64,000 bases of DNA from CAWABB01 sp963780165 (GCA_963780165.1 CAWABB010000001.1:2294001-2358000); one strand, 5' to 3'; counted from the stretch's first letter, positions 49,041-58,155 are shown. Notes: generated from the letters alone by a model not told the origin. Translations and numbers: made by a program.

Positions 49041-50268
49041 GGTAGAGAGGCTTGGGGCCGTCCTGAGCGCACTGTTGACCCTGTGCTCCCCCTGGACTGC
49101 GGCTGCGTTCGGCCAGGACCAGGCTGCAGCCCGCAGAGCGGAAGCGCACGCGCTGGCACGGCAGCTCCTGATCGTTGATACCCACGTCGATGCGCCGTCC
49201 CGCCTCCTGGAAGGACGCGAGGACCTTTCCCGGCGCACCGCCAAAGGGCAGTTCGACTACGAGCGTGCCCGCGAAGGCGGGCTGGACCTCCCGTTCATGT
49301 CGATCTACACATCGTCCACCCTGGAAGGGACCGGGAAGGCCAAGCCAAAAGCGGAACAGCTGATCGCCGCCGTCGAGACCCTGGCGACCACGTACCCTGA
49401 GAAGTTCGTCATCGTCCGATCGGTCGCTGACGTGGAGCGGGAGCGGTCGGGCGGCAGAATCATGCTTGCCCTGGGGATGGAGAACGGATCGCCCATCGAG
49501 GGTTCGCTCGAGAATCTCCGCGCATTCTACAGTCGCGGCATCAGGTACCTCGGACTTGCGCATGCGAAGAACAACCATCTCTCCGACGCGTCCTACGACA
49601 AGAAGCGGCCCTGGAACGGCCTGAGTCCGTTCGGCAAGACAGTCGTGAAAGAGATGAACCGCCTGGGTATCATGGTCGATGTCTCCCATCTCACCGACGA
49701 CGCGGTCGATCAGGTCCTGGCGATCTCAACCGCGCCGGTGATCGCGTCGCACTCTTCGTGCAGGCATTTCACGCCCGGATTCGAACGCAACCTGGACGAT
49801 GAGAGGATCAGGAAGATCGGGGCCGGGGGCGGCGTCATTCAGATCAACTTCGGGTCGGAGTTCCTGACCGACTCAGCGTACAGCTACGATGTCAGGAAGA
49901 GGCGTGCCGTGGAAGAGCACGCCCAGGCCATGGGGTGGGGGAAGGAGAGTCGGCGGACCAGGGAGTACGCAAAAGAATACGCGCGCGCCCATCCGTTCCC
50001 GTACGCGACGGTCGCGGATGTTGTCGACCACGTCGATCATGTCATCGCGCTTGCAGGCGAGGACCATGTCGGGCTGGGATCGGATTTCGACGGCGTCGGG
50101 GATTCACTCCCGATCGGGCTGAAGGATGTCTCGATGTACCCCTCTATCATCGAGGAAATGCTCGCACGCGGATACACTCGCGAGAGGATTGCCGGTATCT
50201 GCGGCGGGAACCTGATGCGCGTGTGGGCTGTGGTGGAAACGGTTGCCAGAAACGGGGGAGCACGGTAA
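49024..50268 (+). CDS. Membrane dipeptidase (peptidase M19), exported
   Basis: A 414-residue renal-dipeptidase-type zinc enzyme. A signal peptide (about 10-35) precedes the metal motif LLIVDTHVDAPSRLL. Further M19 marks: LGMENGSPIEG, YLGLAHAKNNHLSD, VSHLTDDA, VIASHSSCRHF and HVGLGSDFDGVGD. It hydrolyses dipeptides outside the cytoplasm. The start is taken as TTG at 49024 with GTGGAG upstream since no ATG or GTG exists before the signal peptide. Its TAA shares one base with the hutU ATG. Confidence 0.9.
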   Translation: MRTSNKVERLGAVLSALLTLCSPWTAAAFGQDQAAARRAEAHALARQLLIVDTHVDAPSRLLEGREDLSRRTAKGQFDYERAREGGLDLPFMSIYTSSTLEGTGKAKPKAEQLIAAVETLATTYPEKFVIVRSVADVERERSGGRIMLALGMENGSPIEGSLENLRAFYSRGIRYLGLAHAKNNHLSDASYDKKRPWNGLSPFGKTVVKEMNRLGIMVDVSHLTDDAVDQVLAISTAPVIASHSSCRHFTPGFERNLDDERIRKIGAGGGVIQINFGSEFLTDSAYSYDVRKRRAVEEHAQAMGWGKESRRTREYAKEYARAHPFPYATVADVVDHVDHVIALAGEDHVGLGSDFDGVGDSLPIGLKDVSMYPSIIEEMLARGYTRERIAGICGGNLMRVWAVVETVARNGGAR

Positions 50269-51929
50269 TGAGTCTCATGACGGAAACGGTACGCGCCCCG
50301 CGAGGGACGACGCTGAGCTGCAAGGGGTGGCAGCAGGAGGCTGCCCTCCGGATGCTCATGAACAATCTGGACCCTGAGGTCGCCGAGCGGCCCGAGGATC
50401 TGGTGGTGTACGGCGGCACCGGGAAGGCGGCCCGCAACGCGGAGTGCTTCCATGCCATCGTGCGATCGCTGCGCTCGCTGGAGAACGACGAGACCCTGCT
50501 CGTACAGTCGGGAAAGCCGGTGGGCATCTTCCGGACGCACGAGAACGCGCCGCGCGTGCTGATCTCGAACTCGATGCTCGTCCCGCGATGGGCGACATGG
50601 GACGAGTTCCGCCGCCTGGAAGCGCTGGGGCTCACGATGTACGGCCAGATGACCGCAGGCAGCTGGATCTACATCGGCACCCAGGGTATCCTGCAGGGGA
50701 CCTACGAGACTTTTGCCTCGTGTGCCGATCAGCACTTCGGCGGAACGCTGGCAGGGCGGCTGCTTGTCACGGCGGGACTGGGCGGCATGGGCGGCGCCCA
50801 GCCGCTTGCAGCAACCATGAACGGTGCGGCATGCCTTGCGGTGGAAGTCGACCGTGCGCGGATCGAGAAGCGGTTACGGACCGGCTACGTTGATGATATG
50901 ACCGAAACGCTTGACGAAGCCCTGCTGATCCTGCAAACGGCGAGGGAGCTGAAAGAGCCGAGGTCGGTGGCCCTCCTCGGCAACGCGGCTGAGGTTCTCC
51001 CGGAACTGCTGGCGCGGAACATCAGGGTGGATGTCCTGACTGATCAGACCTCCGCGCACGACACGCTGAACGGCTACGTGCCGGCGCATATGGAATACGA
51101 AGAGGCTCTGCGTCTCCGCGCGCGCGACCCGGCGCAGTACATCCAGCGGGCCCGGCAGTCGATCGTCGAGCAGGTCCAGGCGATGCTGGGATTGATGCGC
51201 AGGGGAACCGTAACGTTTGATTACGGCAACAATATCCGCGGGGTGGCGCTGGACGCAGGTCTCGGCAACGCGTTCGATATCCCCGGATTCGTTCCCGAGT
51301 ATATCCGCCCGTTGTTCTGTGACGGCAAAGGGCCGTTCCGCTGGGCGGCGCTCTCCGGAGACCCGGACGACATTCGCCGGACCGACCGCGCCGTCCTCGA
51401 GACGTTCCCCGAGAACCGCCCCCTGGCGCGATGGATCACCAAAGCAAGCGAGCAGGTGCATTTCCAGGGTTTGCCTGCGCGCATATGCTGGCTCGGCTAC
51501 GGCGAGCGGGCGACAATGGGGAAGATATTCAACGACCTGGTCGCGCGCGGCGAGGTGAGCGCTCCGATCGTGATCGGACGAGACCACCTTGACTGCGGCT
51601 CGGTGGCCTCCCCCAACCGGGAAACCGAGAAGATGATCGACGGGAGCGATGCGATCGCCGATTGGCCCATCCTCAATGCGCTGCTGAACGCCGTGGGTGG
51701 GGCGAGCTGGGTCAGCGTCCATCATGGCGGAGGCGTCGGCATCGGGCTGTCCCTGCACGCGGGCATGGTTGTCGTGGCCGACGGCACGCCGGGAGCCGCC
51801 GCGCGGCTCCAGCGAGTGCTGACATACGATCCGGGAATGGGCATCGTCCGCCACGCCGATGCCGGCTACGAGCGGGCCATCGACAACGCCCGGCGCTGGG
51901 GCGTGGCCATCCCGATGCTCAAGGACTGA
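50268..51929 (+). CDS. hutU: Urocanate hydratase
   Basis: A 553-residue urocanase, the second step of histidine degradation, converting urocanate to imidazolonepropionate with tightly bound NAD+. Visible: YGGTGKAARN at about 50-59, the NAD-binding LGGMGGAQPLAATMNG, TFDYGNNIRG, FCDGKGPFRWAALSGDP and the active-site GRDHLDCGSVASP. Length equals the family norm. It overlaps the dipeptidase stop by one base. hutH, which would supply urocanate from histidine, is not in the window. Confidence 0.96.
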   Translation: MSLMTETVRAPRGTTLSCKGWQQEAALRMLMNNLDPEVAERPEDLVVYGGTGKAARNAECFHAIVRSLRSLENDETLLVQSGKPVGIFRTHENAPRVLISNSMLVPRWATWDEFRRLEALGLTMYGQMTAGSWIYIGTQGILQGTYETFASCADQHFGGTLAGRLLVTAGLGGMGGAQPLAATMNGAACLAVEVDRARIEKRLRTGYVDDMTETLDEALLILQTARELKEPRSVALLGNAAEVLPELLARNIRVDVLTDQTSAHDTLNGYVPAHMEYEEALRLRARDPAQYIQRARQSIVEQVQAMLGLMRRGTVTFDYGNNIRGVALDAGLGNAFDIPGFVPEYIRPLFCDGKGPFRWAALSGDPDDIRRTDRAVLETFPENRPLARWITKASEQVHFQGLPARICWLGYGERATMGKIFNDLVARGEVSAPIVIGRDHLDCGSVASPNRETEKMIDGSDAIADWPILNALLNAVGGASWVSVHHGGGVGIGLSLHAGMVVVADGTPGAAARLQRVLTYDPGMGIVRHADAGYERAIDNARRWGVAIPMLKD

Positions 51930-51970
51930 ACACACATACGCCACTTATCCATTCTGCGAGGAGAACGAAT

Positions 51971-52363
51971 ATGCACGGTTTCGGACATGTCAGCATCCCG
52001 ACGACCAACATCAAGAAGTCGAAGAAGTTTTTCGGCCCGGTCTTCGGCTGGACGTTCAGGGAAGTCGAGGAGATCGAATATACGCTCTTCCACGCCGGGA
52101 CGCGGCCCAACGGGGGCTTCTATCCCGTGAAGAAGATGCCGAAGAAAGGGCAGGTGAATGTCTTCATCGAGGTGGAGGATATCGACGCGAAGCTGAAAGA
52201 GATCAAGAAGGCGAAGGGAAAGGTGCTGGTGAAGAAGACCAAGAGCGGCGGGATGGGGTGGTTCGCCCAATTCGCTACCCCCGACGGGTGCATACTCTCG
52301 CTCTGGCAGGCGGCGCCTCACGAGCAGGCACCGGCCGAGAAGCCGGCGCCGGCAGCGTCCTGA
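51971..52363 (+). CDS. VOC (glyoxalase/bleomycin-resistance) family protein
   Basis: A 130-residue single VOC domain: GHVSIPTTNIKKSKKFFGPVFGW at the start, FYPVKKMPKKGQVNVFIEVEDID and ATPDGCILSLWQA at the end. It is Lys-rich in the middle and has an Ala/Pro/Glu tail. VOC proteins have metal-dependent lyase, isomerase or binding roles; substrate unknown. 41 bp after hutU, GAGGAG precedes the ATG. A nested inverted repeat follows the stop. Confidence 0.86.
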   Translation: MHGFGHVSIPTTNIKKSKKFFGPVFGWTFREVEEIEYTLFHAGTRPNGGFYPVKKMPKKGQVNVFIEVEDIDAKLKEIKKAKGKVLVKKTKSGGMGWFAQFATPDGCILSLWQAAPHEQAPAEKPAPAAS

Positions 52364-52371
52364 AGTCGCGC

Positions 52372-52441
52372 GATGTCAGCCACAGGGAGCAGTCGGGTGC
52401 AGCGTGCCGGGCTTTGCGCGACATGCCGGCACGCTGACATC
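52372..52441 (+). promoter_or_regulatory. Nested inverted repeats enclosing a start codon
   Basis: GATGTCAGC (52372-52380) pairs exactly with GCTGACATC (52433-52441); inside it CAGCGTGCCGG (52400-52410) pairs with CCGGCACGCTG (52426-52436). The pairs compete for four bases, but GTGCCGG with CCGGCAC can be nested within the outer stem. The structure would include the ribosome site and GTG of the gene at 52397. Confidence 0.6.
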
Positions 52442-52582
52442 GTCAGCTCCTCGCGGGGAAGCGCGTTTCTCCTGTGTCTGCTCTCCCGCGTCGATCCGTC
52501 GTTCGCCCGGTACCCCCGCCTGCCCGTGCACAGGTGCGAGGGGTTTGTCCAACGTCCGTCATCGCCGCATGATGTGACATGA
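52397..52582 (+). CDS. Small four-cysteine protein, 61 residues
   Basis: A GTG-started frame of 61 codons with AGGGAG seven bases before the start. It begins VQRAGLCATCRHADIVSSS and has Cys7, Cys10, Cys27 and Cys47, with the sequence YPRLPVHRCEGF around the last. This CxxC, short arm, LLC, YPRLPV, C pattern recurs in small conserved proteins I have seen in many bacteria, and the four cysteines suggest a zinc site. No function is assigned. An ATG at 52373 in the same frame would add eight residues. Confidence 0.65.
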   Translation: MQRAGLCATCRHADIVSSSRGSAFLLCLLSRVDPSFARYPRLPVHRCEGFVQRPSSPHDVT

Positions 52583-52591
52583 GACCGTTCC

Positions 52592-53962
52592 ATGGCTAAG
52601 ATCAACGCCGACGAGGCGCGCAAGGCGATCGAAAAAGAGATCCAGTCAATTGTCACGCCGTTCCGCGAGGTCGGTGAGAAGATGAAGGAGGTGCGCGCTT
52701 CCGGAGGGCCCAGCGCCCCGGTGAAGCATGCGATGCGGCTGCCCCTTGTGGATCCCATCCGCTTCAGGCGGATCCTCGTCAGCCTGCTGAAGTTGCTGGT
52801 TGTCCTCGAGCTTGTCGGCGCCTTTGCCGAGGGGCTTTCGACGCAACGCTGGGAACGGTTCGGCATTGACCTCGTGGTCGCGGGCACACTCTGGGTTCTC
52901 TGGGGCCGCATCACCGCCCTCGTCCGCGAGCAGAAGCGCTCGGCGCGCGCGAAGATCGAAGCGGGCGGGGATACGCTGTCCTTCTGGGACGCCGTGGTCT
53001 TCTCGATCCTCTGGACCGACGAGATCTACCTGGACATTCCGGCGGATCACCGGCGCCTTGTCGTCATCTCGTATTCGATGATTGCCCTGGGCCTGGTCGT
53101 GGCATTCCTCAACGTTGGCGTCGGACTCATGTCGCTGGTTGTTTCCGGCGCGCTGGTGCTGGGCGCGGTCAACCTTGTTGCGTGGCTTGTGTCGGTCGAG
53201 CGCGGCGAGAAGGAGGCGCTCAAGACTGAGATGCGCCTGGCCCGCGAAGTCCAGATGTCGCTCATGCCGACCAGCGATCCCGATGCCCCCGGCCTCGAGG
53301 TGGCGGGAGTCTCCATGCCGGCCATGGAAGTGGGGGGGGATCTCTTCGACTACTGCAGGCTGGGCGACCCGCCCGGGCCGTTCGCGGTGGCGGTCGTGGA
53401 TGTCTCCGGAAAGGGCATGCACGCCGCGATGTCCGGCGTCTTCACCAGCGGCGCGTTCGCCACCGAAGCCCGCCAGTCGGTGTCGCCGGCAACCATTCTG
53501 ACCCGCCTCAACCGCTCGGTGCATGCGCACACGCGCAAGGGGCATTTTGTCGCGTTTCTTCTCGCCACCTACGATTCTTCGATCCGCACGCTGACGTTCG
53601 CGAACGCCGGGCAATCGAAGCCGCTGCTGTACACCGACGGCCGGTGTGAATGGCTGGACCCTGCAGGTGACCGGTTCCCGCTCGGCCTTCAACCGGACAG
53701 CACCTACGGCGACCGTTCTGTCATCCTCAAGCCAGGGGAGTTCGTTGTCTTCTGCACCGACGGGTGTGCCGACGCCATGAACGGTGTCCATGAAATGTAC
53801 GGTACGGAGCGGATCGAGCGCCTGCTTGGCCGTGAAGCCCCCGGCGGACCCTCCGCACGGGCGCTGGTGGATCGACTCCTGGCTGATATTCGCGCCTTCA
53901 TGGGCGACGCCACACAGCACGACGACATGACGATCGTCGTACTGAAGCCCCGCCTTTCATGA
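52592..53962 (+). CDS. SpoIIE/RsbU-type PP2C phosphatase, membrane-anchored
   Basis: A 456-residue protein. The N-terminal part contains about four hydrophobic helices (about 60-80, 90-108, 150-168, 170-190), then a SpoIIE-type PPM serine phosphatase (about 215-456). Metal ligand motifs: MEVGGDLFDYC, VAVVDVSGKGMHAAM, VFCTDGCADAMN and GDATQHDDMTIVVL. Such phosphatases dephosphorylate anti-anti-sigma factors in partner-switching systems; no partner-switch genes are adjacent. Its stop overlaps the next start as ATGA. Confidence 0.9.
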   Translation: MAKINADEARKAIEKEIQSIVTPFREVGEKMKEVRASGGPSAPVKHAMRLPLVDPIRFRRILVSLLKLLVVLELVGAFAEGLSTQRWERFGIDLVVAGTLWVLWGRITALVREQKRSARAKIEAGGDTLSFWDAVVFSILWTDEIYLDIPADHRRLVVISYSMIALGLVVAFLNVGVGLMSLVVSGALVLGAVNLVAWLVSVERGEKEALKTEMRLAREVQMSLMPTSDPDAPGLEVAGVSMPAMEVGGDLFDYCRLGDPPGPFAVAVVDVSGKGMHAAMSGVFTSGAFATEARQSVSPATILTRLNRSVHAHTRKGHFVAFLLATYDSSIRTLTFANAGQSKPLLYTDGRCEWLDPAGDRFPLGLQPDSTYGDRSVILKPGEFVVFCTDGCADAMNGVHEMYGTERIERLLGREAPGGPSARALVDRLLADIRAFMGDATQHDDMTIVVLKPRLS

Positions 53963-55080
53963 TCCGACGGCTCCACGGGTTGGCCCTGGCGTGTGCATTC
54001 ATCGGCGCCTTCGCCGTTGCCCAGGAGTACGGTGATTTCGATCTCCGGCTCGATGTGAATGTCGCATCGGCTGACGCATCGATCGAGCTGATGCGCGGTC
54101 TTGCGGGCAGCCCCACGCGCATCGCTGAAATGCCGGGAAGCCGTCTGGCGCTCTCCACCACCTCCACGCTCGCCCAACAGCCGCTGACGCTCGCCGACCT
54201 GGAGCAGGCTCTCGAGGCGGCCAAGTTCAATCAGTCGCTTGGAGACGACATCTTCCGCCTCGCAGAGGCGAAGGAGAACGTCGCGGCGATGAGCGATCTC
54301 CTCGCCGAGCTCCGACGGCGCAACTTTGCGCAGCGGGTTGTCACCACCGTGGCGCAGATCTTTCCACCAGGCGTGCGCGTCAACACCACCGTGCCCGTCT
54401 ATGTCGTCGCCTTCGGCTATCAGACTGTCGATGCCTATGTGCGCCGCGTGGTCTGGCGCGGCACCGTGCCGGCGTTTGTCGGCGAAGGGGAGGGCGAGGT
54501 GACGATAATTGTCAATCTCTCCAAGGCGATCTCGTACGGCCGTTCGACGGATGAGCGATTCGTCGGACTGTTGACGGTCGTTGCGCACGAAGTTTTCCAC
54601 GCGGCGTTCGGGGTGTTCAAGGACGGCTCTCCCGGATGGCGCGAGTACTATGCAGCCAACCAATCGTATTTCGATCAGCTTGTCGATCTGAGTCAGAACG
54701 AGGGCGTGGCGTATTACCTTACGATGATTCAGAGGACCGGGGGACGGTTCTCCGCCGAGGGGGAGCGGAACATCAGGGCGGCGTTCGAGGAGTTCAATCG
54801 GAACGCGGAAGAGCTGTTGAATCCCAGCATCGACCGACGCCGGGCGTGGGATATCATCCGACTCTCCAACTCTTCGTCTTTCTGGACCAACTACGGCGCG
54901 CTTGCGGGGATGGTCGTTGCGCGTCAGATTGACCAGACCCTCGGTCGTGCGGCTCTTTCGGAGACGTTGATTACCGGGCCGAACGCGTTCTTCAACACAT
55001 ACGTCGACCTCATGCAACGGGATGGGTCATTGCCGCAGCTTTCCCCCCGGATACTTCAGGCACTCGGGCGAAGACACTGA
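53959..55080 (+). CDS. DUF5700-type secreted putative zinc metallopeptidase
   Basis: A 373-residue protein with a signal peptide (about 1-22, ending VAQ). The motif VVAHEVFHAAFG places HEVFH at 210-214, a zinc HExxH site, with a likely third ligand Glu in QNEGVAYYLTMI about 40 residues downstream, as in gluzincins and DUF5700/DUF2268 proteins. Protease activity is not shown for the family. It is translationally coupled to the SpoIIE phosphatase gene by a 4-bp overlap, and ends 154 bp before hutI. Confidence 0.78.
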   Translation: MIRRLHGLALACAFIGAFAVAQEYGDFDLRLDVNVASADASIELMRGLAGSPTRIAEMPGSRLALSTTSTLAQQPLTLADLEQALEAAKFNQSLGDDIFRLAEAKENVAAMSDLLAELRRRNFAQRVVTTVAQIFPPGVRVNTTVPVYVVAFGYQTVDAYVRRVVWRGTVPAFVGEGEGEVTIIVNLSKAISYGRSTDERFVGLLTVVAHEVFHAAFGVFKDGSPGWREYYAANQSYFDQLVDLSQNEGVAYYLTMIQRTGGRFSAEGERNIRAAFEEFNRNAEELLNPSIDRRRAWDIIRLSNSSSFWTNYGALAGMVVARQIDQTLGRAALSETLITGPNAFFNTYVDLMQRDGSLPQLSPRILQALGRRH

Positions 55081-55093
55081 GCGGTCCTGCCGC

Positions 55094-55122
55094 TTGCTGT
55101 TCCCGAGGGCTTTTCGTATCTT
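55094..55122 (+). promoter_or_regulatory. Predicted hutI operon promoter
   Basis: TTGCTG and TATCTT spaced by 17 bp; predicted start near 55129, so a leader of about 105 nt precedes the GTG of hutI. The leader is T-rich at its 5' end. Confidence 0.6.
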
Positions 55123-55234
55123 TCCTCAGTTTTTCCAGCGTTTTCCGCAGATTTGTTTTTTCCGGGCCTGCAGGCGTGCAGATCTGTTCCGTCCTCGCTC
55201 CCCGCCAGCACGCTCCCGAATTCCCTGGTTCAGC

Positions 55235-56473
55235 GTGGATCTCTTCGTCAAAAATATCGCACAGCTTGTCACGGTGGCCGCTGGCGGCGGGCGCGTCAGG
55301 AAAGGGGCGGCGATGAACGACATCGGCCTCATGACCGGTGCCGGCGTCATTGTCCGCGGTGGAGTGATCGAATGGGTTGGGCCCATGGGGTCCGAGCCGG
55401 GCGTGCACGGTCTCCCCGAGTATGACGCCTCCGGCACGGTGGTCATGCCGGGGTTCGTTGATTCCCACACGCATATGGTGTTCGCCGGCGACCGGGCTGC
55501 GGAGTTCGGGATGCGCGTGCGCGGCGCTACGTACCAGGAGATCGCGCAGCAGGGCGGCGGAATTCTCAATACGGTGCGGCAGGTGCGCGCGGCGACGAAG
55601 AAGGAGCTGAAGCGAGCGGCTTCGCGGAGACTCGCCGCCATGCTGCGCCACGGGACGACGACCGTGGAGATCAAGTCGGGCTACGGCCTCGACCCTTCGT
55701 CCGAAGCGAAAATGCTCGAGGCCATCAACGAGCTCGCGCGTGAGGAGATAACCACCATCGTTCCGACATTCATCGGCGCACACGCGTTTCCGCCCGAGTA
55801 TGCCGGACGGCAGTCAGACTACGTGGACCTCGTGGTCGGGACGATGATCCCGTACGTCGGGGAGAAGAAGCTGGCGCGTTTCTGCGACGTCTTCTGCGAC
55901 TACGGCTACTTCTCGCTCGAAGACGCGGCGCGGATTCTTCGCGCAGCCCGGACCGCGGGAATGGAGCTGAAGCTGCATGCGGACGAGCTTGCGTCACTCG
56001 GCGGCGCCCGACTGGCTGCCGAATTCGGCGCCGTGTCCGTCGATCACCTCGAGCATATCCCTCCCAGCGACATCGATGCGCTGGCGGCTTCGGAAACCGT
56101 TGCCACGGTGCTCCCGGGGGTGTCCTTTAACCTGAACCATGGCTACGCGCCCGCCCGTATGCTGATCGATCGCGGCGTGGGCGTTGCGATTGCGAGCGAT
56201 TTCAACCCGGGGTCCTGCATGTCGTACTCGATGCCGCTGATGATGACAATCGCCTGCACGCAGATGCGCATGACGCCGGAAGAAGCGATCACGGCATGTA
56301 CGCTCAATGGTGCGGCGGCGCTGGGTATGTCGGATGCCGTCGGAAGTATCGAAGTCGGAAAGCGTGCGGACATGATCGTTCTCGACGTCCCCGAGTACAC
56401 GCACCTGGCCTATCAATTCGGGACGAATCACGTCCTGCATACAATCAAGAACGGAATCCTGCTGGAGTTCTGA
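55235..56473 (+). CDS. hutI: Imidazolonepropionase
   Basis: A 412-residue amidohydrolase, third step of histidine degradation, opening imidazolonepropionate to formiminoglutamate. Zinc and substrate motifs: GFVDSHTHMVFAGDR, VEIKSGYGL, ELKLHADELASLGGA, NLNHGYAPARM and AIASDFNPGSC. The start is GTG at 55235 (VDLFVKNIAQLVTVA), where the family begins; no ATG is available nearby. ftcD follows 8 bp downstream. Confidence 0.95.
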   Translation: MDLFVKNIAQLVTVAAGGGRVRKGAAMNDIGLMTGAGVIVRGGVIEWVGPMGSEPGVHGLPEYDASGTVVMPGFVDSHTHMVFAGDRAAEFGMRVRGATYQEIAQQGGGILNTVRQVRAATKKELKRAASRRLAAMLRHGTTTVEIKSGYGLDPSSEAKMLEAINELAREEITTIVPTFIGAHAFPPEYAGRQSDYVDLVVGTMIPYVGEKKLARFCDVFCDYGYFSLEDAARILRAARTAGMELKLHADELASLGGARLAAEFGAVSVDHLEHIPPSDIDALAASETVATVLPGVSFNLNHGYAPARMLIDRGVGVAIASDFNPGSCMSYSMPLMMTIACTQMRMTPEEAITACTLNGAAALGMSDAVGSIEVGKRADMIVLDVPEYTHLAYQFGTNHVLHTIKNGILLEF

Positions 56474-56481
56474 GGAGGCCC

Positions 56482-57504
56482 ATGCGTCAGATCGTCGAAT
56501 GCGTGCCGAATTTCAGTGAGGGCCGTGACCCCGGCGTCGTCAAGAGGATTGCGGAAGCGATTACGGGCGTGCCCGGCGTCAAGTTCCTGAGCGCCGAACC
56601 GGACAAAGATTACAACCGTACGGTGGTGACGTTCGTCGGGGAGCCTGAGAACGTGCTCGAAGCGGCGTTCCGCGCGACGGCCCGCGCGGCGGAGTTGATC
56701 GACATGACCCGGCATTCAGGCGAGCATCCACGCCTGGGCGCGACTGATGTCGTGCCGTTTGTTCCGGTCGCCGGCGTAACCATGGAGGATTGCGTCAGCC
56801 TCGCCCGGAGATTCGGAGAACGCGTCGCCGGCGAGCTCGGGATTCCGGTGTACCTGTATGAGGAAGCGGCCTCCCGCCCGGAGCGGAAGAACCTCGCGAC
56901 CATCAGGAAGGGTGAATATGAAGGGCTGCGGGCGAAACTTGCGGACCCCGCCTGGGTCCCTGATTTCGGCCGTACAGACTTCAACGCCCGGTCCGGGGCC
57001 ACGGTGACGGGAGCACGGTCATTTCTGATTGCCTATAACGTGAACCTGAGCACGGCAGACGTTGCAGTTGCCTCGGAAATCGCCGCCCGCGTGCGCGAGA
57101 GTGGACGGGTCAAGAAGGACGACACGGGTGCCGCCGTGCTTGACGCGAACGGGAACAAGGTCGTCATCCCCGGCACGCTCCGGGCGGTGAAGGCGATGGG
57201 GGTTCTGCTCGAGGCGCACTCGATCGCACAGGTCTCCATGAACCTGGTGAACTTTGCGGTCACGCCGCCGCACGCGGCATTTGAGGAGGTTGCGGCGCAG
57301 GCCCGCAGCCTGGGTGTGCAGGCCACGGGGAGCGAAATCGTAGGTTTGACGCCACGCGACGCATTGCTGCTGGCCGGACGCCACTATGCCGCGGGTGCAT
57401 CCATGTCGGACGAGCAGCTGCTGGATCTGGCCATCGAGCGCCTCGGGCTCAGCCAACTGGAACCGTTCGATCGGCGCAAGAAAATCATCGAGTACCAACT
57501 CTGA
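56482..57504 (+). CDS. ftcD: Glutamate formimidoyltransferase
   Basis: A 340-residue transferase moving the formimino group of formiminoglutamate to tetrahydrofolate. It begins MRQIVECVPNFSEGRDPGVV, with the folate-site GEPENVLEAAF, HSGEHPRLGATDVVPFVPV (the catalytic His region) and PDFGRTDFNARSGATVTGAR. GAGGAGG precedes the ATG. It is the single-function bacterial form; the cyclodeaminase is encoded by the next gene, as a split of the eukaryotic bifunctional enzyme. Confidence 0.95.
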   Translation: MRQIVECVPNFSEGRDPGVVKRIAEAITGVPGVKFLSAEPDKDYNRTVVTFVGEPENVLEAAFRATARAAELIDMTRHSGEHPRLGATDVVPFVPVAGVTMEDCVSLARRFGERVAGELGIPVYLYEEAASRPERKNLATIRKGEYEGLRAKLADPAWVPDFGRTDFNARSGATVTGARSFLIAYNVNLSTADVAVASEIAARVRESGRVKKDDTGAAVLDANGNKVVIPGTLRAVKAMGVLLEAHSIAQVSMNLVNFAVTPPHAAFEEVAAQARSLGVQATGSEIVGLTPRDALLLAGRHYAAGASMSDEQLLDLAIERLGLSQLEPFDRRKKIIEYQL

Positions 57505-57520
57505 TCGGAGACGATGTCAC

Positions 57521-58153
57521 ATGCCCACCCGGATAACATTGCCCGCATTTCTCGATGAACTCGCATCGTCCTCGCCAGCCCCGGGCGGTGGAAGTGTGGC
57601 CGCCCTGGCGGGCGCGCTCGGAGCCGGGCTCACCGCCATGGTGTGCAACCTGACAATCGGAAAGAAGAAGTACCTTGAGGTCGAAGGGGAGATGAAAGCG
57701 GTCCTGGCCCAGGCTGAAGGTTTGCGGGCGCAGTTCACTGAGCTGATCGATCGCGATACCGCCGCTTTCAACAAGGTCATGGAAGCGTTCGGACTTCCGA
57801 AGGAGACGGAACCCCAGAAGGCGTTGCGGGCGGCCGCCATCCGCGAAGCCACCAAGGAAGCGACGCTGGTCCCGCTCGAAGTGATGAAGCACTGCATCGA
57901 CGCGCTCGCGCTGACGCAGCGCGTGGCCGAACAGGGGAACCCGAATGCCATCACCGATGTGGGGACCAGCGCGTTGATGCTGCATGCCGCGTGTTCTGCG
58001 GCTGCGCTAAACGTCAGAGTCAATCTGAAGTCGCTTCAGGATCCCGAATTCGTGGGGTGGAAGACGGACGAGGTGGATTCGATCCTGAAGACAAGCGCGA
58101 TGATGCTCGAAGAGATTCAGTCGGCCGTTGATGCGAGGCTGACCGTGTCCTGA
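57521..58153 (+). CDS. fchA: Formiminotetrahydrofolate cyclodeaminase
   Basis: A 210-residue all-helical cyclodeaminase that turns 5-formimino-THF into 5,10-methenyl-THF and ammonia. It starts with ITLPAFLDELASSSPAPGGGSVAALAGALGAGL, the family signature, and includes LIDRDTAAFNKVMEAF and GNPNAITDVGTSALML. Last gene of the hutI-ftcD-fchA operon, 16 bp after ftcD. With hutU in the upstream operon, the THF branch of histidine degradation is complete from urocanate on. Confidence 0.94.
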   Translation: MPTRITLPAFLDELASSSPAPGGGSVAALAGALGAGLTAMVCNLTIGKKKYLEVEGEMKAVLAQAEGLRAQFTELIDRDTAAFNKVMEAFGLPKETEPQKALRAAAIREATKEATLVPLEVMKHCIDALALTQRVAEQGNPNAITDVGTSALMLHAACSAAALNVRVNLKSLQDPEFVGWKTDEVDSILKTSAMMLEEIQSAVDARLTVS

Positions 58154-58155
58154 CG

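Noticed and set aside
53704..55017. 437-codon minus-strand frame opposite the SpoIIE and DUF5700 genes
   Set aside because: The plus-strand products have catalytic motifs; the antisense product has none.
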